Positions 8,240 to 12,861 of a DNA stretch of 28,063 nt are shown piece after piece. Within the stretch, counting starts at the first letter, position 1, and the number at the start of each line of letters is the position of its first letter. The position numbers and the translations under genes are program-made. The notes beneath the pieces are model-generated. The model saw nothing but the letters and a program-made list of their open reading frames with translations. It was not told the origin of the DNA and did no database searches. Origin of the DNA: a virus; IMG/VR virus record IMGVR_UViG_3300044237_001398, positions 1-28,063 of that record; one strand, 5' to 3'.

Positions 8240-9159
8240 GAGCGTTTTTTCTCCAATTTGTAGTATTCATAGGTGGTTTGCAAACCATTTTCCAAGGAAG
8301 TTTTAGGTTTCCAACCAAGATTTTCTAGTTTTGAAATATCAAGAAGTTTTTTCATCATGCCATTTGGTTTATCAGTGTCCCATTTTACTTCACCTTCAAA
8401 CCCAACAGTGTCTTTAATAATGTCTGCGAGTTCTTTGATGGAATAATCAACACCACTTCCCACATTGATTATATCACCATCATCGTAGTTCTGCATTAGG
8501 AACAAACAAGCATCAGCGAGGTCTTCAACATAGATAAACTCTCTTCTAGCAAGTCCAGTTCCCCAAAAAGTAACGCTATCACCACCATCATGGAACTTAG
8601 AGAGCATAGATCCTATCACATGACCATTAGCCTGATTGAAATTGTCCTTTGGACCATACACATTACAAGGTTGAGCAGTAATAAAATTACAATCATACTG
8701 CTTTCTATACGCCTGACACAGTTTAATACCAGCAATTTTAGCGATAGAGTATGCTTCATTAGTGGGTTCAAGTGGTCCTGAGAGAAGATATTCCTCCCGC
8801 ATCGGTTGAGGGCAATGCTTAGGATAGATGCATGATGAACCCAGAAACAAAAGTTTCTTTACCCTATATTTGTGCGAACACTTGATAATATTGTTCTGAA
8901 TTGCCAGATTATCAAGCAAAAAGTCAACAGGATGAGCAACATTGTCACCAATTCCACCGCATTTTGCTGCTGCTAAGAAGACAAAATCAGGTTTTTCTTG
9001 CTTAAAGAGAGCAGAAACCTGCTCATGATCACACAAATCCACCTCTTTTCTGGTTTTGAGGATCAAATTTCGATACCCAAGTTCTCTCAATCTCCTTACG
9101 ATTGCAGATCCAACCATGCCAGTGTGACCTGCAACGTAAATTTTATCACTCGTATGCAT
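8236..9159 (-). CDS. fcl: GDP-L-fucose synthase (GDP-4-keto-6-deoxymannose 3,5-epimerase/4-reductase)
   Basis: 307 residues from the ATG at 9159, which has AGGAGG eleven bases upstream inside the end of gmd and overlaps it by 14 nt. The longer reading to 9210 has no ATG support. The Rossmann motif GHTGMVG is at 11-17. [22 protein letters not shown] (catalytic Tyr and Lys) and CNVYGPKDN follow the WcaG/Fcl/GMER pattern, and [13 protein letters not shown] follows later. The enzyme epimerises C3 and C5 and reduces C4 of the Gmd product with NADPH to give GDP-L-fucose. It lies directly after gmd, as in most bacterial clusters. An alternative is a ColC-like role on the ColD product. Confidence 0.92.
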   Translation of the reverse strand: MHTSDKIYVAGHTGMVGSAIVRRLRELGYRNLILKTRKEVDLCDHEQVSALFKQEKPDFVFLAAAKCGGIGDNVAHPVDFLLDNLAIQNNIIKCSHKYRVKKLLFLGSSCIYPKHCPQPMREEYLLSGPLEPTNEAYSIAKIAGIKLCQAYRKQYDCNFITAQPCNVYGPKDNFNQANGHVIGSMLSKFHDGGDSVTFWGTGLARREFIYVEDLADACLFLMQNYDDGDIINVGSGVDYSIKELADIIKDTVGFEGEVKWDTDKPNGMMKKLLDISKLENLGWKPKTSLENGLQTTYEYYKLEKKRS

Positions 9160-10216
9160 AACGACTGAATCCTCCTGATGTAAGAAGCTCATCTCTCTTT
9201 GCAAACTCAATGTCCTTATTTACCATCTCTTGAATCATCTCATCAAGAGTAATTTCTGGTTTCCAACCAAGAGTTTCCCTTGCTTTGGTTGAATCGCCAA
9301 GCAAAGTCTCAACTTCAGCGTCTCTAAAGTACCTGGGGCTGACGCTAATCACCACATTTCCGGTGTTTTTATCGATTCCGATCTCGTTTACGCCCTCACC
9401 TTGCCACTGAATATCCATTCCAAGGCACTTACCTGTGCGTTCACAGAACTCTCTGACAGTAATTTGTTCCATAGTAGAGATAACAAAGTCATCAGGTACA
9501 TCGTGTTGCATCATCATCCACATTGCACGAACGTAATCCTTAGCATGACCCCAGTCACGCTTAGCATCCAGGTTGCCCAGTCGCAGAGTCTTCAGAAGAC
9601 CAAGACTGACCCGTGCAAGGTCTCTTGTAATCTTTCTGGTGACAAAAGTCTCACCTCTACGGGGTGATTCGTGATTGAAAAGAATACCAGAACACGCAAA
9701 CATACCGTATGACTCACGATAGTTCTTAGTAATCCAGTGAGCATACAGTTTTGCTACTCCATATGGAGACCGTGGATAGAAGGGAGTGGTCTCTTTCTGA
9801 GGATTTTCTTGCACCAATCCAAACATTTCTGAGGTAGATGCCTGATAAAACCTAGTCGTCTTCTCCAAACCGAGGATACGAATTGCCTCAAGGATACGAA
9901 GTGTTCCAAGCGCATCACTGTTAGCAGTATACTCTGGTGTTTCAAAAGAAACCTTTACATGACTCTGAGCACCTAGATTATAGATCTCATCAGGTCGAAT
10001 CATCTGAATCAAACGAATCAAATTGGTAGAATCAGTCAAGTCACCATAGTGCATGTAGAAGTTTTTACTTCCATTAAAGACATGGTTTACTCTATCAGTA
10101 TTGAATGAGGAACTTCTTCGCTTAATACCATGCACCTCATATCCTTTTTCCAGGAGAAACTCAGCAAGATAAGAACCATCTTGCCCTGTCAGTCCTGTAA
10201 TCAGTGCTCTTTTCAT
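9146..10216 (-). CDS. gmd: GDP-mannose 4,6-dehydratase, first gene of the sugar operon
   Basis: 356 residues, close to the usual family length. The Rossmann motif [14 protein letters not shown] starts at residue 8. [22 protein letters not shown] and the catalytic YGVAK follow, then [14 protein letters not shown] and TRKITR, all hallmarks of Gmd. It removes water from GDP-D-mannose to give GDP-4-keto-6-deoxy-D-mannose, the branch point for Fcl and the ColD-like enzyme. It is the first gene of an unbroken operon. The ATG lies about 22 nt after a TATAAT hexamer and about 30 nt after an intrinsic terminator. Its 5' leader holds a structured RNA, so it is probably under attenuation control. No strong Shine-Dalgarno sequence is seen. 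Confidence 0.95.
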   Translation of the reverse strand: MKRALITGLTGQDGSYLAEFLLEKGYEVHGIKRRSSSFNTDRVNHVFNGSKNFYMHYGDLTDSTNLIRLIQMIRPDEIYNLGAQSHVKVSFETPEYTANSDALGTLRILEAIRILGLEKTTRFYQASTSEMFGLVQENPQKETTPFYPRSPYGVAKLYAHWITKNYRESYGMFACSGILFNHESPRRGETFVTRKITRDLARVSLGLLKTLRLGNLDAKRDWGHAKDYVRAMWMMMQHDVPDDFVISTMEQITVREFCERTGKCLGMDIQWQGEGVNEIGIDKNTGNVVISVSPRYFRDAEVETLLGDSTKARETLGWKPEITLDEMIQEMVNKDIEFAKRDELLTSGGFSRYAYE

Positions 10217-10238
10217 ACGTTCATTCTACTATCTCATT

Positions 10239-10267
10239 ATTATACAAAAAAAGGCAGGTTTATGCAA
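10239..10267 (-). promoter_or_regulatory. Candidate sigma70-like promoter for the sugar operon
   Basis: On the minus strand a perfect TATAAT (10244-10239) lies 17 bases after TTGCAT (10267-10262), a weak -35. Transcription would begin near 10232 and leave a leader of about 15 nt before gmd. The -35 lies inside the terminator hairpin, so one sequence may end the upstream transcript and start the next. Alternatively the whole leader is transcribed from further upstream and this AT-rich stretch is not a promoter. Confidence 0.4.
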
Positions 10268-10273
10268 CCTACC
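10246..10273 (-). terminator. Intrinsic terminator before gmd
   Basis: On the minus strand GGTAGGTT pairs with AACCTGCC (8 bp, one G-T wobble) around a 5-nt loop, followed at once by seven T residues (plus-strand A run 10246-10252). This is a clear rho-independent terminator. It stands between the structured leader RNA and the gmd start codon, where a conditional terminator (attenuator) would be expected. Confidence 0.8.
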
Positions 10274-10282
10274 TTAGAGGGA

Positions 10283-10383
10283 AATTTCATGCACGCCACT
10301 TGCTCTTTTACCTGAAGCAAGAAACAGGGCGGGAGTGTTACCTCCATCCGCACCACTTGCTCTTAGGTAAAGCAAGAAACCAT
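10283..10383 (-). ncRNA. Structured leader RNA, candidate wcaG-type motif
   Basis: Immediately after the stop of the 67-residue gene come two copies of a hairpin with a CTTGCT/AGCAAG stem (plus 10356-10376 and 10299-10321). They flank a GC-rich hairpin whose core is GGAG/CTCC (10332-10345), extended by GCG/CGC and GG/CC pairs. The loops of the two outer hairpins are complementary over 7 nt (TTTACCT and AGGTAAA), so a kissing interaction is possible; alternatively AGCAAG of the first copy can pair with CTTGCT of the second to enclose the middle hairpin. A terminator and gmd-fcl follow. A wcaG RNA motif is known from comparative genomics in cyanobacteria and cyanophages next to exopolysaccharide genes such as wcaG. 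The match is by position and features, not by a covariance search. Confidence 0.55.
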
Positions 10384-10587
10384 TCAGAGTGATTTGAATT
10401 TGCCAGGGAATGCTTCTTTCAGTGCAGCAACTACCTGCTCCAATCTAGCAGCATCTCCACTACCACCGCCGTCACATTTTTCGTGTGCTTTCGCTTCAAG
10501 TGCTTTGAGTCTGCCCTCGACTTCTACGTCATACTTGGACATCGATGCACCAGTCGCAGACTTCGCTGCCTTTCCTTGAGTTGCCAT
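10384..10587 (-). CDS. Small charged hypothetical protein, 67 residues
   Basis: I do not recognise a family with confidence. The protein has an Ala/Lys/Ser/Thr-rich N-terminus, then YDVEVEGRLKALEAKAHEK and, after a Gly/Asp-rich turn, a second helix AARLEQVVAALKEAFPGKF. The regular hydrophobic spacing in both helices suggests a short helical hairpin or coiled coil. No signal peptide, membrane segment or catalytic motif is present. The stop codon (TGA at 10386-10384) abuts the structured leader RNA of the sugar operon. About 66 AT-rich nt separate its ATG from the gene upstream, with no clear promoter. Confidence 0.7.
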   Translation of the reverse strand: MATQGKAAKSATGASMSKYDVEVEGRLKALEAKAHEKCDGGGSGDAARLEQVVAALKEAFPGKFKSL

Positions 10588-10650
10588 TTGTACAATTAAT
10601 AACTTCTCTGTTTATTTAGTTTTTTAGAAGGGTCTAGTGACTCCACCAGT

Positions 10651-10736
10651 GCTGTTAAAGTCCATCCGTGACTTTGGGATCATCCCGACCAGGGCTGTTA
10701 GAGTCCATCCGTGACTTGATGAGATCAATCCTTGCT
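10651..10736. repeat. Imperfect 43-bp tandem duplication at a gene's 3' end
   Basis: The 24-bp block at 10651-10674 recurs at 10694-10717 with one mismatch (A/G at the eighth base). The offset is 43 bp, which is not a multiple of three. The minus-strand copy met first by the ribosome is read in frame. The second copy is entered in another frame and immediately supplies the TAA stop. Confidence 0.85.
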
Positions 10737-10924
10737 CTTAAATTTACTTCAGAATCTCTTTGAAAATTACCGTAGGCAATATTCATAAGAGTTTGAACTG
10801 TCTTCCATCCATGATACTTGTTATGCGATCTTACTCTCATATAGTAATCATGGAGCAGAAGTTTAGCATCATGTACCGTCATCCACTCATGTATAAGAGT
10901 TAGGTTGATGGCATCATTTTCCAT
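10655..10924 (-). CDS. Hypothetical protein, 89 residues, C-terminus altered by a repeat
   Basis: I recognise no family. The first 70 residues look helical and folded, with a His/Tyr/Trp-rich centre (LLLHDYYMRVRSHNKYHGW) and a basic-acidic helix RARIDLIKSRMD. The ATG overlaps the stop of the 77-residue gene (TAATG), so translation is coupled. The final 15 or so residues come from a 43-bp duplicated segment read out of its earlier frame, ending in KVTDGL. If the duplication were absent, the frame would run on to a tail ending NSTGGVTRPF before a TAG near 10624. The gene is probably intact in its core with a replaced tail. Confidence 0.7.
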   Translation of the reverse strand: MENDAINLTLIHEWMTVHDAKLLLHDYYMRVRSHNKYHGWKTVQTLMNIAYGNFQRDSEVNLRARIDLIKSRMDSNSPGRDDPKVTDGL

Positions 10925-11157
10925 TAAGAGGCAGACACATTGTCTTTTATATAGCAGGGTTTACCTGTCAACCACTTAGGATACTCTGCATCTTCCATTG
11001 CTAGAAGGCATTGTGCCTGGTTGTCGAACAGGTAAACATCAAACCACTTACGATTGTAGTAGTCTTGCTCCTGTAATCTATAATCAGGTTTACCATTGAG
11101 TTCAATGATACCCTTTTCAACAAACCTAAAAGGTCCACGTTCTAGTAAAACTTTCAT
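10924..11157 (-). CDS. Hypothetical protein, 77 residues
   Basis: I recognise no family. The sequence is mixed alpha/beta in character, with short strands such as FRFVEKGIIEL and YRLQEQDYYNRKWFDVYLFD, rich in aromatic residues. It ends with WLTGKPCYIKDNVSAS. There is no membrane segment or signal peptide. It sits in a chain of three small genes (70, 77 and 89 residues) with overlaps of 4 and 1 nt, all downstream of the TTGACG/TATAAT promoter at 11389-11417, which suggests early expression. Confidence 0.72.
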   Translation of the reverse strand: MKVLLERGPFRFVEKGIIELNGKPDYRLQEQDYYNRKWFDVYLFDNQAQCLLAMEDAEYPKWLTGKPCYIKDNVSAS

Positions 11158-11366
11158 GCTTCGACTGCTTCAAGATCGACGGCGAGTTGCTCCATCAGTA
11201 TATCATAATCATCAAGAGGATCGCCAGAGAAGGAGACTCCGTTGTTCTCATAATAACGACGGACCTTTTTGAGAAGTTTCGGATTCTTCACATCTAGGAA
11301 AAACTCACCATTCACAGCAGCACGAAGAGTGCTGATATCTTTCTTGAACTTACTAGTCAGTGTCAT
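11154..11366 (-). CDS. Hypothetical protein, 70 residues, first gene after an early-type promoter
   Basis: The ATG at 11366 is preferred over a longer reading, because the longer one would run back through the promoter hexamers. The protein is charged and helical: KFKKDISTLRAAVNGEFFLD, then KNPKLLKKVRRYYENNG and an acidic C-terminus YDILMEQLAVDLEAVEA. I recognise no domain. Transcription from the promoter at 11389-11417 would begin about 15-20 nt upstream of the ATG, so the leader is very short. It overlaps the next gene by 4 nt. Confidence 0.72.
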   Translation of the reverse strand: MTLTSKFKKDISTLRAAVNGEFFLDVKNPKLLKKVRRYYENNGVSFSGDPLDDYDILMEQLAVDLEAVEA

Positions 11367-11388
11367 TGTCTTGCTTATTGACCTTAGT

Positions 11389-11417
11389 ATTATAAGGGTT
11401 TGACGGAAAACCGTCAA
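11389..11417 (-). promoter_or_regulatory. Strong sigma70-type promoter with palindromic -35 region
   Basis: On the minus strand TTGACG (11417-11412), a 17-nt spacer, and TATAAT (11394-11389). The -35 lies in the perfect palindrome TTGACGGTTTTCCGTCAA (7-bp arms, 4-nt loop, 11417-11400). The element begins at the base next to the 3' end of the CAT-anticodon tRNA. The same hexamers and spacing occur at 12041-12013. It should drive the 70/77/89-residue gene chain with host RNA polymerase. Confidence 0.8.
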
Positions 11418-11490
11418 TAGGGGTTGTGAGGATCGAACTCACCTTAGGCAAATTATGAGTTTGCTGCATTCACCAGATTGCTAAACCCCC
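11418..11490 (-). tRNA. tRNA with CAT anticodon (Met, or Ile if modified)
   Basis: A 73-nt cloverleaf. The anticodon stem is GCAAA/TTTGC with loop CTCATAA, giving anticodon CAT. The T-arm is GTGAG-TTCGATC-CTCAC. The acceptor GGGGGTT pairs with AACCCCT, with G1-U72 as a wobble, and the discriminator is A. It lacks the C1-A72 mismatch of a typical initiator. It could be elongator tRNA-Met or a lysidine-modified tRNA-Ile2, which sequence alone does not settle. No CCA is encoded. Confidence 0.9.
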
Positions 11491-11492
11491 GA

Positions 11493-11564
11493 TAGGACCG
11501 CTGGGATTTGAACCCAGGTCACACCGTTATAAGCAGTGGGCATTAACCATTATGCGACAGTCCC
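11493..11564 (-). tRNA. tRNA-Ile (TAT anticodon)
   Basis: A 72-nt cloverleaf. The anticodon arm is CACTG-CTTATAA-CGGTG with anticodon TAT, which reads ATA. The D-stem is GCAT/ATGC and the T-arm CTGGG-TTCAAAT-CCCAG. The acceptor GGGACTG pairs with CGGTCCT, again with a terminal G1-U72 wobble, and the discriminator is A. Its 5' base lies directly beside the stop codon of the Phd-like gene. Confidence 0.88.
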
Positions 11565-11738
11565 TCAGGACGCTTCGTTATTGAGGTCTTTATAAATGCG
11601 TATGATTTCATCATCCGCCGGAATCATTACTGCCCTATCTCCATTCTCATTCTCTACGCCTATTGTCTCTCCGTTCTCCACTCTTTCCATCAAAGTTTCC
11701 CAGTTTTCTTGCCAGTATTCCACAGAATAAAATTGCAT
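11565..11738 (-). CDS. Orphan Phd/YefM-like antitoxin, 57 residues
   Basis: Translation from the ATG at 11738 gives a protein with the Phd/YefM fold pattern: a first strand (FYSVEYW), a helix with ENWETLMERVENGE, a strand TIGVENENGDRAVMIP, then a C-terminal helix DDEIIRIYKDL. In the family this N-terminal domain dimerises and binds operator DNA, and the C-terminus neutralises a Doc- or YoeB-type toxin. The C-terminal toxin-binding tail is very short here and no toxin gene lies beside it. It stands between tRNA-Pro and tRNA-Ile, its TGA touching the tRNA-Ile gene. It may act as a phage anti-toxin or as a repressor. Confidence 0.75.
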   Translation of the reverse strand: MQFYSVEYWQENWETLMERVENGETIGVENENGDRAVMIPADDEIIRIYKDLNNEAS

Positions 11739-11758
11739 CTTGCCATTATGTATAAGAA

Positions 11759-11832
11759 TCGGGGTAAAAGGATTTGAACCTTCGGCCACTCGCTCCCAAA
11801 GCGAGTGCTCTGCCTGATTGAGCTACAGGGGA
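11759..11832 (-). tRNA. tRNA-Pro-like gene (TGG anticodon) with mispaired acceptor stem
   Basis: The D-arm (GCTC/GAGC), anticodon arm (CTCGC-TTTGGGA-GCGAG, anticodon TGG) and T-arm (GAAGG-TTCAAAT-CCTTT) are well formed. The acceptor is not: the 5' strand is TCCCCTG and the 3' strand TACCCCG, so four C residues oppose four C residues. A normal partner would be CGGGGTA. The gene may be a tRNA pseudogene, may need editing, or may function as a processing marker. The 3' discriminator would be A. Confidence 0.65.
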
Positions 11833-12006
11833 ATGGGTGCAGGTGAACCAACCTGCAATTCGGACCAAAGTCCTGGTATTGTGTAATACCCTCTGCTCGT
11901 CAGCAGAGGGGGCACCAAGAGGGATCCCACCTCTCTCTCACATGGGTTGGTTTTCCGATTCTTTTTTCTCTCGGAGACGTGAGCCGGGATGCATTCCAGT
12001 CCCATT
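11833..12006 (-). ncRNA. Highly structured non-coding RNA upstream of tRNA-Pro, unrecognised
   Basis: About 175 nt lie between a strong promoter and the tRNA-Pro-like gene, with no convincing ORF. Hairpins readable on the minus strand, 5' to 3': GGGA/TCCC; CTCACGT/ATGTGAG (7 bp, one wobble) enclosing TCCGA/TCGGA; AGAGG/CCTCT; CCTCTGCT-GACG-AGCAGAGG; GGTATT-ACAC-AATACC; GGAC-TTTG-GTCC; and GCAGGT-TGGTTC-ACCTGC. ATGGG near the 5' end can also pair with CCCAT, making a pseudoknot with the CTCAC/GTGAG helix. It lacks RNase P, SRP or tmRNA consensus motifs that I can see. By position it resembles the stable RNAs C and D in the T4 tRNA region. Confidence 0.6.
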
Positions 12007-12012
12007 GTGTTT

Positions 12013-12041
12013 ATTATAACCCTACTTGTGCTCTCCGTCAA
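12013..12041 (-). promoter_or_regulatory. Strong sigma70-type promoter for the structured RNA and tRNA-Pro/Ile/Met cluster
   Basis: On the minus strand TTGACG (12041-12036), 17 nt, and TATAAT (12018-12013). Transcription should begin near 12006, at the first bases of the structured RNA. The -35 lies within the last codons of the 49-residue gene. The element shares TTGACGG at one end and TTATAAT at the other with the promoter at 11417-11389. Confidence 0.8.
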
Positions 12042-12171
12042 ATGGTTCCCAGTGTTTCCACCCGTATTTGTAAACTGCCCACATTCCTAAGATGGGAACA
12101 AACACAAGTAAAAACCCCATGACACCAAGGCACCAAGGGGTTTGCATAACATACCGAACAAATAAAATCAT
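12022..12171 (-). CDS. Small single-span membrane protein, 49 residues
   Basis: The ATG at 12171 overlaps the stop of the 28-residue gene (ATGA), which argues for this start over the ATG at 12147. The protein has one hydrophobic span, LGVMGFLLVFVPILGMWAVY, at about residues 15-34, followed by a short charged tail KYGWKHWEPFDGEHK. It is probably an inner-membrane peptide. Small membrane proteins of this kind are common in early regions of T4-like phages. No family is recognised. Its 3' end contains the -35 of the downstream promoter. Confidence 0.6.
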   Translation of the reverse strand: MILFVRYVMQTPWCLGVMGFLLVFVPILGMWAVYKYGWKHWEPFDGEHK

Positions 12172-12254
12172 TCTGCTAAAACAGATAGGACAAAAAGAAA
12201 TATTCCAAAGAAACAAGCTCCAAAAATAATAATCAATGGGATGAATTCTTCCAT
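12168..12254 (-). CDS. Very small membrane peptide, 28 residues
   Basis: The frame starts MEEFIPLIIIFGACFFG and continues to the end as one hydrophobic span. The stop TGA overlaps the ATG of the 49-residue membrane protein (ATGA), and its start overlaps the coiled-coil gene by 22 nt. The back-to-back coupling of two single-span peptides is the main support. Function is unknown. A two-component membrane lesion or superinfection-exclusion pair is possible but unproven. Confidence 0.55.
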   Translation of the reverse strand: MEEFIPLIIIFGACFFGIFLFVLSVLAE

Positions 12255-12433
12255 AGTTCTTCTAAATTATGAGAAGATTGAGGATGATGCCACTGTTCCT
12301 TATCTGTTTTATTCATTAATTCATATAATTCATTAGTTAATGAAACATTTTCCTGTTCTAAATATGTAACTCTTTCTTTAAGAGAATTTACTTCTTTTAT
12401 TAAAGTCTGAATATTATTATCAAGCAATTGCAT
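12233..12433 (-). CDS. Small coiled-coil protein, 66 residues
   Basis: The ATG at 12433 has GGAG eight bases upstream. Residues 1-42 form a leucine-zipper-like heptad pattern: IQTLIKEVNSLKERVTYLEQ then ENVSLTNELYELMN. A His/Gln/Ser-rich tail ends NLEELWKNSSH. It has no membrane segment. The protein probably dimerises, but no family or partner is recognised. It belongs to the row of tiny genes between the two tRNA clusters. Confidence 0.65.
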   Translation of the reverse strand: MQLLDNNIQTLIKEVNSLKERVTYLEQENVSLTNELYELMNKTDKEQWHHPQSSHNLEELWKNSSH

Positions 12434-12478
12434 GTGTCATCTCCATCGCTTCTTTTAGTTCATTATATATCTTTAACG

Positions 12479-12649
12479 TCAAGCACGACCGATCAATGAC
12501 AGGACTCCATGACAATAGAAGGTCAGAAGTATTGCTCCAATGATCGCACTTATAATTGCAGCAGTTTTATTGTGTTTGTCTATTGCTTTGTCAATCATTT
12601 CCTGGCACTGCTTCTCAGTGATATAGTGCTCAGGTTTGATTTCATCCAT
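12479..12649 (-). CDS. Small membrane-anchored protein, 56 residues
   Basis: The start MDEIKPEHYITEKQ is chosen because its ATG (12649) overlaps the stop of the preceding 51-residue gene in the string ATGGATGA. The N-terminal 28 residues are charged and helical (CQEMIDKAIDKHNKT). A hydrophobic span AAIISAIIGAILLTFYCHGV follows at about 29-48, with a short basic tail. This is the layout of a cytoplasmic helix on a C-terminal membrane anchor. No family is recognised. Confidence 0.65.
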   Translation of the reverse strand: MDEIKPEHYITEKQCQEMIDKAIDKHNKTAAIISAIIGAILLTFYCHGVLSLIGRA

Positions 12650-12797
12650 CCTGTGAGACATTTGGGGGATTGTTCATCGGGTCAGGTAACCCTTTGACTA
12701 TAGCACAAGCACGTTTATAAAAGAAGTTGTCGGTTGTTCCTTTTTCCTCAAACGCCTCTTTGATTCTTGCCCAGTTTGCTAGTTCGTCGGGATGCAT
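12642..12797 (-). CDS. Small conserved-looking phage protein, 51 residues
   Basis: This short gene starts MHPDELANWARIKEAFEEKG and continues with TTDNFFYKRACAIVKGLPDP. The pattern of an amphipathic helix, a Thr-Asp turn, FYKRA and a final P-D-P resembles a small protein I associate with T4-like cyanophages, although I cannot name a family. Its end overlaps the next gene by 8 nt, which supports translation. About 64 nt of AT-rich sequence separate it from the upstream gene and hold no clear promoter or ribosome site. Confidence 0.65.
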   Translation of the reverse strand: MHPDELANWARIKEAFEEKGTTDNFFYKRACAIVKGLPDPMNNPPNVSQDG

Positions 12798-12861
12798 TTA
12801 CTTGAATGGTAACAGCACGATACTATTTACCGATTTAATGCTTTCTAAATGTTTACTTTTC

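Noticed and set aside
10296-10380. Two repeats about 57 bp apart considered as a mini CRISPR or attachment site
   Set aside because: There are only two copies, each is a self-contained hairpin with complementary loops, and they flank another hairpin. An RNA leader explains them better.
11823-12041. 72-codon minus-strand frame across the structured RNA
   Set aside because: It starts upstream of the promoter's start point, crosses all the hairpins, and its product has no recognisable pattern. The region is better explained as non-coding RNA.
12462-12482. TTGACG followed by TATAAT on the minus strand
   Set aside because: The spacer is only 9 nt, far too short for a sigma70 promoter, although the hexamers equal those of the accepted promoters.
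12423-12482. Possible 20-codon frame ending EMTHAIA, starting at TTG
   Set aside because: It has a non-standard start, is very short, and overlaps the ribosome site of the coiled-coil gene. Support is too thin.
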